Of a DNA stretch of 64,000 nucleotides, positions 32,719 to 43,163 are shown piece after piece (positions within the stretch are counted from its first letter, which is position 1; every line of letters starts with the position of its first letter). The DNA lies in the NCBI GenBank assembly GCA_033816765.1, contig CM066292.1, positions 4,526,001 through 4,590,000 of the forward strand, read 5' to 3'. Under the pieces are notes generated by a model that ran no database searches, was not told where the DNA came from, and saw nothing but the letters and a program-made list of their open reading frames with translations. This DNA comes from Nothopassalora personata (taxonomy: Eukaryota; Ascomycota; Dothideomycetes; Mycosphaerellales; Mycosphaerellaceae). The position numbers and the translations under genes were made by a program.

Positions 32719-35667
32719 TCAGTAAGTAACCGCCGTTGAGTTGAGTCGATTGGCGCAGTGTTGCTGTCGTCCAATGAGAGGCCTGAGAATAGGTGTCAAC
32801 CAGGCTTGATAGGAGTCCACTACTTCCTGTGAAAGGTCCTCATCCGACTGCTCGAGTGGTGAGTCCGCTGGACGGTCGATGACGGTGATGTTCTTCGGTG
32901 CTGTAACACCCCCAGAATCACCACCCCCAGGAGTCACACCGCGCTCAGCACCTGCTCGCCGTAGTCCTGTCTTGCGGTTGCGCTCCACTGGAAAGATGTC
33001 TTCTCGAGTGATGAGCTCGTCGTCTTGATCTTGCTCAGTCTCAGAGTCACCGTCTTGGGCTGCCATAGGGTCGTTGCCCTCGATGAATTGAACGTCCTTG
33101 GTTCTGAACACTCTATGCGCCTTAGCAACATAGGCACGGTAGATGGTGCGGCTTTCGTATCCAACAAGCTTGCCCTGCAACGAGCGGGCGTCAAACTTCT
33201 CACCGCGACCGACGTTATGGTCGTACACGAAGGCGCGGCAGCCGTATGCTTTGAGGTGTGACAGGGAAGGCTTCACTGGTTGAGTGCCCTGCCAAGCGTT
33301 GATAACTTCTAGTGGTGACAGGCCCTTGATTGCTGCACTTGGTGTCAAGTTAAGAAGATAGACCGAAGCTTTCACTGCTTCTGGCCATAGGCTAGGTGGA
33401 AGGCCAGCGTCGATGAGCAGCTTACGTGCCATGACACAAACGATGTGGTTGCTGACTTCCGCACCACCATTCTGCTCTGAAGAATGAGGTGCTGTGACTT
33501 GAAGAGCGAAGCCCTCATCGCGTGAGAGCTGCGTGAGTGAGTGTCCTCCATATTCGCCACCCCCATCTATGCGGAAGATCACAATTGCTGTGCCATATTG
33601 TGTCTTCACATGACGGTGGACCACTCGAATATGCTGCGCAGCACCGTCCTTCTGTGCGGAAGCGAATACTGTGCGTTGTAGGCTGGCCAGGCAGGTGAAT
33701 AGCGTGAAGTAACGCTCCTTGCCAATGCCAAGGTTGCGGACCGTGACAACATCCACAGCAACAATATAGTATGGTGTTGTTGGCCGCACCATCGGAATGC
33801 GGTTGTAGACCTTGTGACCCATCCCCTTACGACAGGGGATGCACTCGCGTGGGTGCTTGCTGAGGTCGCTATCACTGTTGCCAACAATGGTGATGCGCTT
33901 GTCGTTGTGAAGCTGCAGCAACTTGCGGCTGTGGATGTGTCCAAGTCGGCGGTGCCACAGGTCTCCTGTAGCAGCTGTCGATGGCTCGACCTTGGACGAA
34001 GTGAGGGCTGTCGCTGAGTCCTTCATCTTCAAGAATGGCAGTCCATTGTGGGTGTAGCAGTGTGCCACCGTACGCGCAGCAGTCCCCTTTGTGAATAGGA
34101 TCTGCTCGTCGTTGCGATAATAGACACCCTTGCGGCGAAGAGCCTCTGTCGAAATCAGATTGGCTGCAAGGCCTGGTACGTACAACACCTGTGAGAAGCC
34201 AGTGATGCCGCATCCATACAGATCCAGTTGGACGATGCCACAAGCTGTAGCAGTGATGGTGCCACTGCCTGTCTTGATAAGAACAGTGCAGGGCCGGTAG
34301 TCCATCATATTGCTCAGCTTGTTTGTCATGTGAGAAGTGCAGCCAGAGTCCACAACCCAGTCGGTGTTGCTCTTCGCTGCAAGCAGCGCTGAGGTGTCTT
34401 GAATGATGTCGTCCTGGCCCACAGTCATATACATGCTGTGAGAGCCGTTGAATGGAGTCATCAAGTCCTCGAAGTTGGTAGCGCCGTGAGCCGCAAACTG
34501 TGCGGTCTCAGTGTGCTGTGCGTCAGTGGTGTTGTTGACTTGCTGACGCTGTTGTTGATTGCCCTGCTGCTTCTTCTTCCAGGTAGCAGGTGCAAGCTCA
34601 GGGTGTAGGTTCCAGCAACCAGCTGGTTGGTGAGTGGTCATGCCACAACCACTGCAGGGGTCGTATTGAGGCTTCTGCTGTTGGTTGTTGTTGCCACCAC
34701 CATTCTGATTACCACCACGAGCGCCGTTGCCGTTGCCGCGGCCTCCACGACCTCCTCGTCCGCCGCGTCCGTTACCACGTGGTGCGCCGCCGCCGCGAGG
34801 GGTGTTGCCGTTGCCCTGTGGGTTGGCAGGGTTGGCGTTGTTTTGTTGCTTCACTGCGAGATTGGCTGACTCGGACTGTTGCGCAGTCGCCTCATCAAGC
34901 AGATCACTGATCACCTTGTCGAGTGTGATAGTGGTACTGTCCTCGATCTTTCCAGTAAGCTGCCTCATCTGTTCACGCTTTGAGGACGCGAATGTTGGGA
35001 AGTATGGTGAGATCTGATACAGGAAGCGGAAGAGAGCTTGAGCCTTTGATATGGCTAACTCGGTGTTCTTGAGGTTGGCCAGCTTCGACTGATATTGCTG
35101 GCAGAACTTGTCAAGGTTGGAGCCACCATATGTGTGTGACTCGAAGTCCAGGTACAACGAGTACTCTTCGGACTTGCCAGTTTGACCGTATGTGGACTTC
35201 AGATGGTCCCATAGGTCTTCCGGTTGTTGGTAGGCTTTGCAGTTGTCTGCAATAGACTGACTGCAGTTAGCAATAATGAGGGCGCGGGCTTGATACTTCT
35301 TTGCCTCCCATGCCTCGATACGCTCTTCGAGTTCATAGTCTTCCTCATTCTTGCGCTTCGTGGGCTTCGGCTTGAGGGCAGTCTTGTCGACAAACCCCCA
35401 TAGCAGGTCACCTCGCAGGACTGACTGTAACATATCAGCCCATCTCGAGTAGTCGTCCTTGCCTTGAAGTTTGGAGACACCAGGGGTGCCGTTGTTGTTA
35501 CGGCCGACCATGTTGCTAAAGCCGCGAGTTGATACAGCAGGCTTCTTGGTCTTTCGGGTAGCAGCCGACTCGGTCTGCTGTTGTTGCTGGCTCGGAGTGG
35601 CGACAGACTGCTGCGCCAGCGGTATTTCGAGTCCAGTGAGGTCAGTGTTGTTACCGTCAGTATCCAT
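32719..35667 (-). CDS. Copia Gag-protease-integrase polyprotein (no RT)
   Basis: 982-aa single frame from ATG 35667. Residues 1-330 are Gag-like, with an N-terminal Gln-rich stretch, a UBN2/copia-type Gag core (DDYSRWADML, LWDHLKSTYG, YQSKLANLKNTELAI) and a Gly/Arg/Asn-rich linker. A CX2CX4HX4C zinc knuckle lies at 338-351. The aspartic protease motif VVDSGCTSHM has its Asp at 440. The HHCC zinc region lies at about 572-612 (LWHRRLGHIH...CIPCRKG). The integrase core follows with acidic residues D639, D701 (RIDGGGEYGG) and E737 (SSEQNGGAEVSNH), and a GKLVGYE block near 832. After an acidic linker the frame ends at 982, before any reverse transcriptase motif. A full copia polyprotein would be about 1,300-1,500 aa. 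No internal stop or frameshift is present. Confidence 0.9.
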   Translation of the reverse strand: MDTDGNNTDLTGLEIPLAQQSVATPSQQQQQTESAATRKTKKPAVSTRGFSNMVGRNNNGTPGVSKLQGKDDYSRWADMLQSVLRGDLLWGFVDKTALKPKPTKRKNEEDYELEERIEAWEAKKYQARALIIANCSQSIADNCKAYQQPEDLWDHLKSTYGQTGKSEEYSLYLDFESHTYGGSNLDKFCQQYQSKLANLKNTELAISKAQALFRFLYQISPYFPTFASSKREQMRQLTGKIEDSTTITLDKVISDLLDEATAQQSESANLAVKQQNNANPANPQGNGNTPRGGGAPRGNGRGGRGGRGGRGNGNGARGGNQNGGGNNNQQQKPQYDPCSGCGMTTHQPAGCWNLHPELAPATWKKKQQGNQQQRQQVNNTTDAQHTETAQFAAHGATNFEDLMTPFNGSHSMYMTVGQDDIIQDTSALLAAKSNTDWVVDSGCTSHMTNKLSNMMDYRPCTVLIKTGSGTITATACGIVQLDLYGCGITGFSQVLYVPGLAANLISTEALRRKGVYYRNDEQILFTKGTAARTVAHCYTHNGLPFLKMKDSATALTSSKVEPSTAATGDLWHRRLGHIHSRKLLQLHNDKRITIVGNSDSDLSKHPRECIPCRKGMGHKVYNRIPMVRPTTPYYIVAVDVVTVRNLGIGKERYFTLFTCLASLQRTVFASAQKDGAAQHIRVVHRHVKTQYGTAIVIFRIDGGGEYGGHSLTQLSRDEGFALQVTAPHSSEQNGGAEVSNHIVCVMARKLLIDAGLPPSLWPEAVKASVYLLNLTPSAAIKGLSPLEVINAWQGTQPVKPSLSHLKAYGCRAFVYDHNVGRGEKFDARSLQGKLVGYESRTIYRAYVAKAHRVFRTKDVQFIEGNDPMAAQDGDSETEQDQDDELITREDIFPVERNRKTGLRRAGAERGVTPGGGDSGGVTAPKNITVIDRPADSPLEQSDEDLSQEVVDSYQAWLTPILRPLIGRQQHCANRLNSTAVTY

Positions 35668-35859
35668 ACACTGCAGAGCACCAACTAGGTGTCACTGCGA
35701 TACTTGCCGCGTTGCCCACTGGGTCGCGACTTTGTCGTTTGCTATTTGCTGCAGTCGCGTTTTGTCGCAATCACCAACCAGGCGTTGTCGACATACACGC
35801 GATCAGCAGGATCACATACACACTATCAAGTGTCTTTCGGAGGTATGCGCGCAGTTGAT

Positions 35860-35880
35860 AAGCGCGAGGGCGTCATAACC
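35860..35880 (-). other. Primer-binding site candidate (half-tRNA type)
   Basis: The plus-strand 21-mer ending GAGGGCGTCATAACC abuts the 5' LTR. It closely resembles the 5' half of initiator tRNA-Met up to the anticodon loop (yeast: GCAGGGCTCATAACC), apart from one inserted and one missing base. Drosophila copia and Candida Tca2/pCal-type elements prime from such half-tRNAs. The comparison uses a tRNA sequence recalled from memory. Confidence 0.5.
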
Positions 35881-36018
35881 AGATAATGTGAGTAGATTGA
35901 TGTATTGAGAAGGATCTACGAGAATGCGAAGAACAGCTAGCTATAAGAAAGTGCAAGAAAGCGCGCTAGTGGCTTGGCATCCAAAGAACTGCTGGGACAC
36001 AGCCAGCCAGCATCAAGT
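35881..36018 (-). repeat. 5' LTR of copia element
   Basis: 138 bp, identical to 32375-32512. The right edge abuts the second target copy GTCGC (36019-36023). Confidence 0.9.
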
Positions 36019-36023
36019 GTCGC

Positions 36024-37744
36024 TACCGTACAACGTGCGTGAAGCACTTCTGATTGTGGGCCACTGCTGATCGCGCTGGTTCGAAAATAGTATTGAGGCT
36101 CGCCTTGCGAGAGGAAGCCGTCGCTGACTGTTAATTGAACTGTGTAAAGGACCAATTTGCCCGGACATGTGTTGAGGGGACTATGGAGTGTCTGCAGCAT
36201 TGTTCTTGTCCGGTGGTCAATGTCGGGAGTGGAGCTGTTGACCAAGCCAAGATCTTGTTCTGGCGTGTTCACCATGTTTGACGCAATCCGCTGCGAAGTG
36301 ATGATGGTTTCGTGATGTGTGTCGCAATGGACTCTGACAGCAGGTACATCAGACCACATCGGATGGGCGCTCGATGCAGCGATCGAGGGTGTTCTGTGTT
36401 CACGCTATGGAGACAGCTGCAGTGGCTGTTTCGGGCTATGTACAATATGCCGATATGAATTGGACACCCACACGGCGCAGTGCTGGGCAAGAGTCATGTC
36501 TCTGTCGACTGCGCTGAAATGTATGTACGTGCCCAGGAGAAATTGATTGTGAGCTGCACCGCGCTTGCTGCGACGAAGCACTGTTCGAAGCGACGGCGGC
36601 GGCGACATTGCAGCACTCACGTCGACGTTCACAGTTGGCCCGCTGTACGATCGGTCACGGGACTTCTTACTCACCTGCAAGTGCTGTCTCAACGCAGCCG
36701 TGGCAACACGCTCGGGCTATCCAGCCTTGTGGAATTTGCATTGCGTCGTCGAAAGCAGCAACACGCCATCCCGTTGTCGATGTCTTCGTCTCCGAGCTAA
36801 CGTTGGCTTCAACGTCGCCCACGCCCATCCCGCACTCTGAACAAGATTACGGCTCGTCGTTTGTCATGAATTTCGGGATTTAGTACACACGGGCATAGCG
36901 TACGTAGTGAGGTGTGTTACAATGTCTGCATGAGATGCATCTGGAGGCACCAGCTGGCAAAGACCAGCTCGATAAGCGAAGACCGACACTACTGGCTAAT
37001 GGAACATGTGCGACCACGCGGCAGGCTCCGGTGGTACAGTATGTCGATGACTGCTTCGTCTTGTCCCTCGTTTCGCCATTTGGGGTTGTCGTGTTCGATG
37101 ATCAGCACTACTCGGCTGGTGCCAAGACAAAGATCTGTAGCATATCACTGCGCACCCTGTGGGCCCCTCCCAAGTTTGCTTCGGCTACACCAAATATAGA
37201 TGGAGTACTCAACTTGCCGTTTGGTTCCAAGTTGAGCTGGCCCCTATATGATGTACCACGGGACTAGCAAAACCTTGATTGCCTTATTCTGAGAGTTAAA
37301 CCCTAATATTGGTAGGGCGCAGGGCTAATGCTTCGTGGTGGGCTGTTGCTGCACATGACCTCACCACACGCATCAAGGGGACGCATGTGATAGTGATCGA
37401 CTCCAAAGGGATCGTCGCCCTACTATGTCGCTACCTCCTACTACGCTTCCTTGGCCTGGTATTGCGGGATCAGGACACTTGGTGGACGGTCTGTGGACCA
37501 GGTGGACTACTCAATGACGCTTTGCCGACGAGATTCATTGATATGGACAATCCAGGGAAAGATCTGAGGCTTTGCATCTTAGCGTGACGCGCCTCGCGTC
37601 GTCTGTCTTGAGCTGCTCGAATGACTTGCCATAGATTCAGAGTGCTTGCTGACGTGCTGTCTCTTGACCATTTTCGCAGTAAGCGCACATAAGCCGGCAA
37701 GACCAACGTGGACGAGGGACAAGAGACAGTGAATACTAAGCAGT
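36024..37744. other. Gene-poor region between copia and the acyltransferase gene
   Basis: About 1.7 kb with ORFs up to 140 codons on both strands and no recognisable domain. Its right end should contain the promoter of the acyltransferase gene. Confidence 0.4.
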
Positions 37745-39193
37745 ATGTCTAGCCATCGTGAGCATACGCCGCCTTCGCGAGAGTTCTGGGTCTCACCTCG
37801 CACGCCCGTACCACAGCAGACCATTGCCTTGCCGGCGGGCGATCAGATTGGGATTACAGTCGTGCAGCCTCTGGTGATGTGCTTCAGGACAACGGGCGAA
37901 TTTGTGGAGGCACATTTCATCGAGGCAGCCCAAGGCGCAGCCGCCGGTTGTCTATCAGAGATTCCTGCCCTTGCAGGCAAGTTGGTGTGGGAAGATGAGG
38001 CACGGCATCGCATTCAATGCCAGATACCGGTCGATCCAAAGGCACAAGTGCGAATCAAATGGTTACCTTGGGATGCACGGAAGCTTGATATGCAGCATTG
38101 GCCGCCGCACATGTTCCAGCATGCCGAAATCTGCCTCGCACCACGGCCGACCTTTGGCATTGGGACGTACAACTTTGCTGTCCAAGCAAATGTCATTAGA
38201 GGAGGCGTCATAATTGTGCTGCACATGAACCATACCATCCTTGACGGCTCGGCGCAGGGAATTTTACAATCGATCTTCGCGCATCACTTGGCACGAGCGA
38301 TGGACAAGCAATCTCCACAACCGTCTGGCTTGATCCCGCCAGCAGCACTTGACAAGACAACGACCCATGGCTCCCATCCTGCACGGCCTATGCTCGAATG
38401 GAAACACTGGAAGCTTGCCGAAAAGAACACCATGTCTGCCGAAGCAGCAACCAAAGCATTGTTTGCAAAGCTTGCAAAGCTTACATATACTGTGTGGCAT
38501 ATCTCACCGGAGAAGCTGGCCATGCTTCGACGCAGTATGCAGGATCCCAAGCACCAAAAGCTCTCCATGGCAACGTGCCTCTCCATCTGGTTGTGGCGGG
38601 CCATCACGCGCGCTCGTGGGCTGGCTCCAGATACCATTTCGAGACTGCTCCTGCCAATTCAGACTCGCGGTCGTGTGAAAGAGGTGCACCAGAACTATTC
38701 GGGCAGCGCATTAGTCTATGGTCGCACCAAAGCGACAGCCTCGGAGGTCTCATCAATGTATGCGCATGAGCTCGGAGCTCGCATTGGCAAGAGCATTGCA
38801 TGGTGGTCTGCCGACAGGATCCGTGAATTTTGGGGCTCAATTGAGGCCTGCGACGACACTGCCAAGTACCAGCCAAACACGGATCGCGACTTCGGTACAG
38901 ACATTGAGTGTACGCACTTGTCGAACTTCCCCTTTTACGACTTGCACTGGGGACGAGGTCTTGACGTGCGGGCATACAGATTGCCTGCGATTCCCTTTAC
39001 GGACGGGTGGTGCAACTTTCCGCCGCGGTTGCGCTCAGGTGGTAATGAGCTGCTGTTGTACATTGCGCGGGATACACTCGAGAAGCTGTTCAAGGATGCA
39101 GAATTCAGAGAGTATGCAGAGTACTGGGCGGCCTCAGACCCAGCACTGGACAAGCAGGCCGCCGAGTCCGAGCGAACGCTCGCTAGGCTGTAA
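37745..39193 (+). CDS. BAHD/trichothecene-3-O-acetyltransferase-like acyltransferase
   Basis: Single-exon ORF of 482 aa. The catalytic HxxxD motif is present as HTILDG (His163, Asp167), in a typical GVIIVLHMNH setting. The N-terminal half contains IPALAGKLVWED, a common element of the fungal transferase family PF02458. In the C-terminal half the structural DFGWG motif is replaced by DLHWGRG (near residue 400), followed by an RLPAIPFTDG stretch. Such enzymes transfer acyl groups from acyl-CoA to hydroxyls or amines of secondary metabolites. The donor and acceptor cannot be told from sequence. The gene begins a set of four enzyme genes. It converges with the GT2 gene. Confidence 0.85.
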   Translation: MSSHREHTPPSREFWVSPRTPVPQQTIALPAGDQIGITVVQPLVMCFRTTGEFVEAHFIEAAQGAAAGCLSEIPALAGKLVWEDEARHRIQCQIPVDPKAQVRIKWLPWDARKLDMQHWPPHMFQHAEICLAPRPTFGIGTYNFAVQANVIRGGVIIVLHMNHTILDGSAQGILQSIFAHHLARAMDKQSPQPSGLIPPAALDKTTTHGSHPARPMLEWKHWKLAEKNTMSAEAATKALFAKLAKLTYTVWHISPEKLAMLRRSMQDPKHQKLSMATCLSIWLWRAITRARGLAPDTISRLLLPIQTRGRVKEVHQNYSGSALVYGRTKATASEVSSMYAHELGARIGKSIAWWSADRIREFWGSIEACDDTAKYQPNTDRDFGTDIECTHLSNFPFYDLHWGRGLDVRAYRLPAIPFTDGWCNFPPRLRSGGNELLLYIARDTLEKLFKDAEFREYAEYWAASDPALDKQAAESERTLARL

Positions 39194-39650
39194 AGAACAT
39201 GTCTCACACCTGTTTAGTCGTCGATTCTCCTCCTGTAGTCTAAAGACCTGAACTTTAGATCTTGCTCTAAAATAGCTTGGAAACGACTTCGGTGTGGCGA
39301 CATGTTGCAGTATATAGCGTCAACGTCTGCCTCAAACTCTGGTGTATCAAGTCCAACTCGAACAAGACGTCGTTGCGAGGAGTAAATCTGCACCGCGCGA
39401 TATGATGGTAGACTTCACGGTCCACTGAAACCTCGCTCGGCCGTTACTTTGCAAAGTCTCAATCTGGTGCCTGCAGAGGGTGTTGAGCTGGCACGGCTAG
39501 ATAACGTTGATGAGATCTCGCATTAGCTCAACTATGTGTGAGATATCTGAGTTCTGACGGCCATCTGCATCTGCAGGGCACCGGACCGGACCACCTTCAA
39601 ACTTCTCTCTGCCCGAGAATCTAGCCCCACCACCACAACAATTCTTGCGT
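39194..39650. other. Convergent 3' region, acyltransferase / GT2
   Basis: About 460 bp between two convergent stops. No gene or repeat is seen. Confidence 0.5.
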
Positions 39651-41572
39651 TCATCGTGCAGCGACGAAGAACGGCGCAAGGCCAAAGTACAGCCACATCA
39701 GGGCTGTAACTCCAAACGTGCCAAAGAAAGCTGGCTGGGGGGGTGTGATTGCTTCCAACAATGGCTTCGCAACACCAGTCTTCTCATCACGTTCCAGGAA
39801 GTCTTCCCGTGTCTTCTTGTTTGGGTCGGGAGAGAGGACGTATATGATTGGTGTGACCGAGTTGTACAAGCAGTCCATCAGAATCTTAGCGAAGGGCGGG
39901 AATGCGATGGAAGCTGCCAGCCATTGGTAGGACGATTGCTGGGTGGAGATTGCGTTCGTCGTCGTCCAGTAGATGGTCGCGAGCAGGCAGGAGAAGTATA
40001 TGAGGTGCATCCAGGCTCCGTCGTAGACAATGGTGCGGTGTAGACGGCCCAGCAAACTGGAGCTTGAGGTTGCCTTGCTTGCTGCGCAGTCGGCACCAGT
40101 AGTGAGGAACTTTGGCATCTGGGACTCGCCGAAGATGGAGTGGTGTACAAGCCACATGATGCCCTTTAGCTGGTATGGCAGGTTCCACAAACGGGTGCCG
40201 TCATCCAGACCGATGGTGCCCTCGGCAGCGTCTGCCAGTCTCCACGACAGCATGTATGAGGAAGAGTATGCAACGAATGCTAGGAGCATTGAGATGGGCA
40301 AGTCGAAGCTGTAGGTAGGTACGACCGTCGTGTTGGCCAAGAGGACGATAGTCGGAAGCGAGATCATCAAGAAGAGTCGGAAGATTGTCATGTGTAGAAC
40401 CGGAATGAGACCAGCAACACGAGCACCAAATGGTTTGTCCGCAAGAATTGGGTGCGTGAACAGCGAGTAGGCATGAATGATACCCGTCATCCACTTTGTC
40501 TGTAGCTTCGCCATGTCGGTGTAGGTGAGCGCATTCAGGCCGTGTTGATGTTCTTCTTCGAGGATTCTGCACTTGTAACCATGCGCCTGCAAGATAATGC
40601 TGACGATGAAAGAGTCCTCCTGCTTGACCATTGTGGGAAACCCACCGATGGACTCGAAGATCCATCGGCGCCCGAGGTATCCTGTGCCCTGACAAACGGC
40701 TTTGCCCTTGCCATCGAAGACTCGTTGAACCACATCTGATTCGAGATGGAAGCGTGGAGCCAGGCAAAAGCCCTTTGGCAGGTTGTAGAACTTTTGTGGC
40801 GAGCCAGCCAGTGCGACTTGCTCATCTTCCTCGAGGAAGGGGACAGTAGCGCGTAGCCATTCAGGACCCAAGAGCATGTCGATATCGAGGACGCCGAAGT
40901 AAGGGGCTGCGCCGCCGGGATATGTCTTGACCAGATCCATGCCGTAGCAGATGTTCGCAGCTTTGGAGTGTATCTTCACTTCGCTGCCGCGAGCGCCATA
41001 GTGAAGCTGAGTTGAGGGATGTTGCTTTCTGATGCTCTCAACTAGGTCGCGAACCTCTGACGAGCTTCCGTCATCCAGAATGACTACACGAAATCTGTCC
41101 GCTGGATAGTCCTGACGAATTGCGGCATTGATCGTATCAGCGATGATGTCGAGGCTCTCGCCATAGCAGGGTAGGAAGATGTCAACGCATGGGACATCGT
41201 TGCCGCGGATTCGCTTGCGCTCCTGGGGCACCCAAGTCTTGCCCAGGCCGGATAGGAGCAGTGCATTTAGCAAACCGCTCACTGCAATGTTCGTCAGTCT
41301 CCCGTCTGTCTGAAATGCATAGTGCTGCTACCTTGAAACGTCCACTCCACAAGCAGAAACCCAGTATAGGCCGTCAGCTCAATACTGCTGGCAGTTTCAA
41401 TGCACTTCAAGACCGTGATCCATCGCCATGCGAAGTAGATCAGGTTCGTAAGCAATGGCACTTTCGCGAATTTGATGGCCTTGCTCAATGCAGCGTTTCT
41501 ATGCCTCTCTTGCTCCGGTGTGCGTGTCCTGACGGTCGATACGACTGCTGCCGTAGGCTTGAGGTGTGCCAT
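39651..41572 (-). CDS. Cellulose-synthase-like family 2 glycosyltransferase, multi-span membrane protein
   Basis: Two exons, 41332-41572 and 39651-41281, with a 50-bp intron, give 623 aa. An N-terminal membrane helix region (about residues 40-78) precedes a GT-A domain with the GT2 signature set: LDDGSS (Asp150-151), DID (213-215), QED (301-303) and QTKWM (341-345) in place of QxxRW. Several membrane helices follow (IPVLHMTIFRLFLMISLPTI, MLLAFVAYSSSYML, LIYFSCLLATIYW, GVTALMWLYFGLAPFF). This is the layout of processive plasma-membrane synthases such as cellulose or hyaluronan synthases and related fungal GT2 enzymes, which pass a beta-linked glycan across the membrane. All catalytic positions appear filled. 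The product is unknown. One plant-pathogen GT2 of Zymoseptoria is known to be needed for hyphal growth on surfaces, but orthology is untested. Confidence 0.85.
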
Positions 41573-43163
41573 GATCTTTGGCTGCGTTCAATTGGTGGCA
41601 TTCAACATGACAAGACAAAATCGTACGCAACAATACTAGAAAGATATCATAGACCTACCTGACACGGCCGATCACCGCCTATCGACTGCAGGCTCGGCTT
41701 TTACGCCGTCTGTCAGCGTCACTGGCTCTTGATGACGGCAGTGGTTTCGCACACTACCATAGCATTCATGCCGTTCGCCAAACCTCTTCCGGTGTTCATC
41801 GACACGGCGATGTGCAATTGAGCACTGACTGGCATGCAGATGCAGATCTGCAGCTGCACCGCGAGAAGGATTCTAGCGTGATTGCAACAAGCTATCTTGT
41901 TACCGAGATGTAACAACGTTTTGCTTTTGGAACCGAACGGAGCGGGAGCGGGAGATCGCCACTAAGCAAGGATCCAGGAACAAGCCTACCGCATGAAACG
42001 GATCTTCCCACTGGGTCGAAACTTAATTTCCCGGAGAAGACTTGTCGGGCACTGAGACAATGAATGAGATACTGTTGAAGCTACAGTAGCAGCAGTGGAG
42101 TCTGTGGTACTCACCCCCACCAGCTCGCCTGGTACGGGTCGCTTCAGGCCCGAGATCGACCGTCCTTGTGTGCCGATAGCACGGGATAGCACGGCGAGGC
42201 GTGAGAATCCACAAACGGCGTGGGGCTGGGCGTGGAAATGCGAGGCGCGGTTGTTGCTCTTCCACCTGAGACCTGGTTTGGACGGTACGTCTGTTGTTAT
42301 CCGCGCCATTCGCACACGATTCGTGCCCATCTTAGGCTTTCTCCTTTCGCAACTGCCCTTTGTGACCTAGGATCTTCGGCATGATTGCTGCCGGGGCAAT
42401 CCTACTGTGATGCACAGATCGAGTTTCCTCATCGAACTAGCTGCGCTCCTTGCTTTCGTCGGCAGGTCAGAAAAGACTTTACACGCAAGGTTGACCAAGA
42501 AGGCCGGCTTTCGGTTTGAGGTGCAAGCTTGGTTGGCAAGACACCGGGACAAGCACCTGATAGCATCCTTGGCACCGACCGCGCCGCAGAGCATCTGTGC
42601 GTTGCCGCGGTTTGACGTTGTTGCACTATCAGCATCATCATCAATGGCTCCATCGGACGGCCAACTCGTCTCATTCATGACCGGGATTCAGTACTGCAAA
42701 GTAGAAGCACGTTCCATCATCGTTATGTTCTTCCCGGCTGCATGTCCAGTTACAATATGCTAGCGCCACTGCCGAGCGCACGGCGAGTAGGCAGCGCGAC
42801 TCAAACTGGATCTCTAGAAACCAGAACAGAAGTGACGTTGTATGCTTTTTGCGTGTCATTGGCCGGCCTGACAGCGCCAGCACATGCGGTCGACCTAGCT
42901 TCCCACGCGCTCTCCAAACTGTTGACGTGGCTGTGGACTTCGATCGGATCTTCCTTTCTAGGGCGGACAGCATGAGAGGACACATCAACACGCCGGTGTG
43001 TGCTAGCATACCCGCTCTGCATCAGATCAACATGTCCGCACTAGTCGGTGCGAACGAACCATTCCTCTGACTTAGGGAACTGGTGTCGCAGTTTTCTTGT
43101 CAACCGTCGCTCTGAGCTCTTCTACAACCCCCGAAAGCCCCACGCAGTAGGCGACTCGCAATT
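41573..43163. other. Divergent intergenic region, GT2 / flavin monooxygenase
   Basis: About 1.6 kb between two divergent starts. ORFs up to 118 codons overlap one another and carry no motif I recognise. It is long for this gene density and may contain a decayed gene. Confidence 0.4.

Larger units (their letters stand above)
32375..36018 (-). mobile_element. Ty1/copia LTR retrotransposon, recent, lacking reverse transcriptase/RNase H
   Basis: 3,644-bp element on the minus strand, bounded by two direct 138-bp repeats (32375-32512 and 35881-36018) that I read as identical base for base. The host pentamer GTCGC flanks it on both sides (32370-32374 and 36019-36023), a typical target-site duplication. 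Directly inside the 5' LTR (right side) lies a primer-binding-site candidate. Directly inside the 3' LTR lies a purine tract. One ORF (32719-35667) encodes Gag, protease and integrase. Only 206 bp remain between its stop and the 3' LTR, so reverse transcriptase and RNase H are missing. The termini (ACTTG...TATCT) do not follow the usual TG...CA rule. The element is presumably mobilised in trans by an autonomous relative. Confidence 0.9.

Noticed and set aside
32375..36018. RIP (repeat-induced point mutation) as an explanation for the missing RT
   Set aside because: LTRs read as identical, the ORF is intact and there is no C-to-T/G-to-A enrichment or stop cluster; a clean deletion or RT-less lineage fits better.
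36914..37267. ORF containing VQYVDDCFVL, resembling the YVDD box of copia reverse transcriptase
   Set aside because: The flanking residues do not resemble any reverse transcriptase, it lies outside the LTR and target duplication, and it is on the opposite strand to the element. A chance tetrapeptide is more likely.
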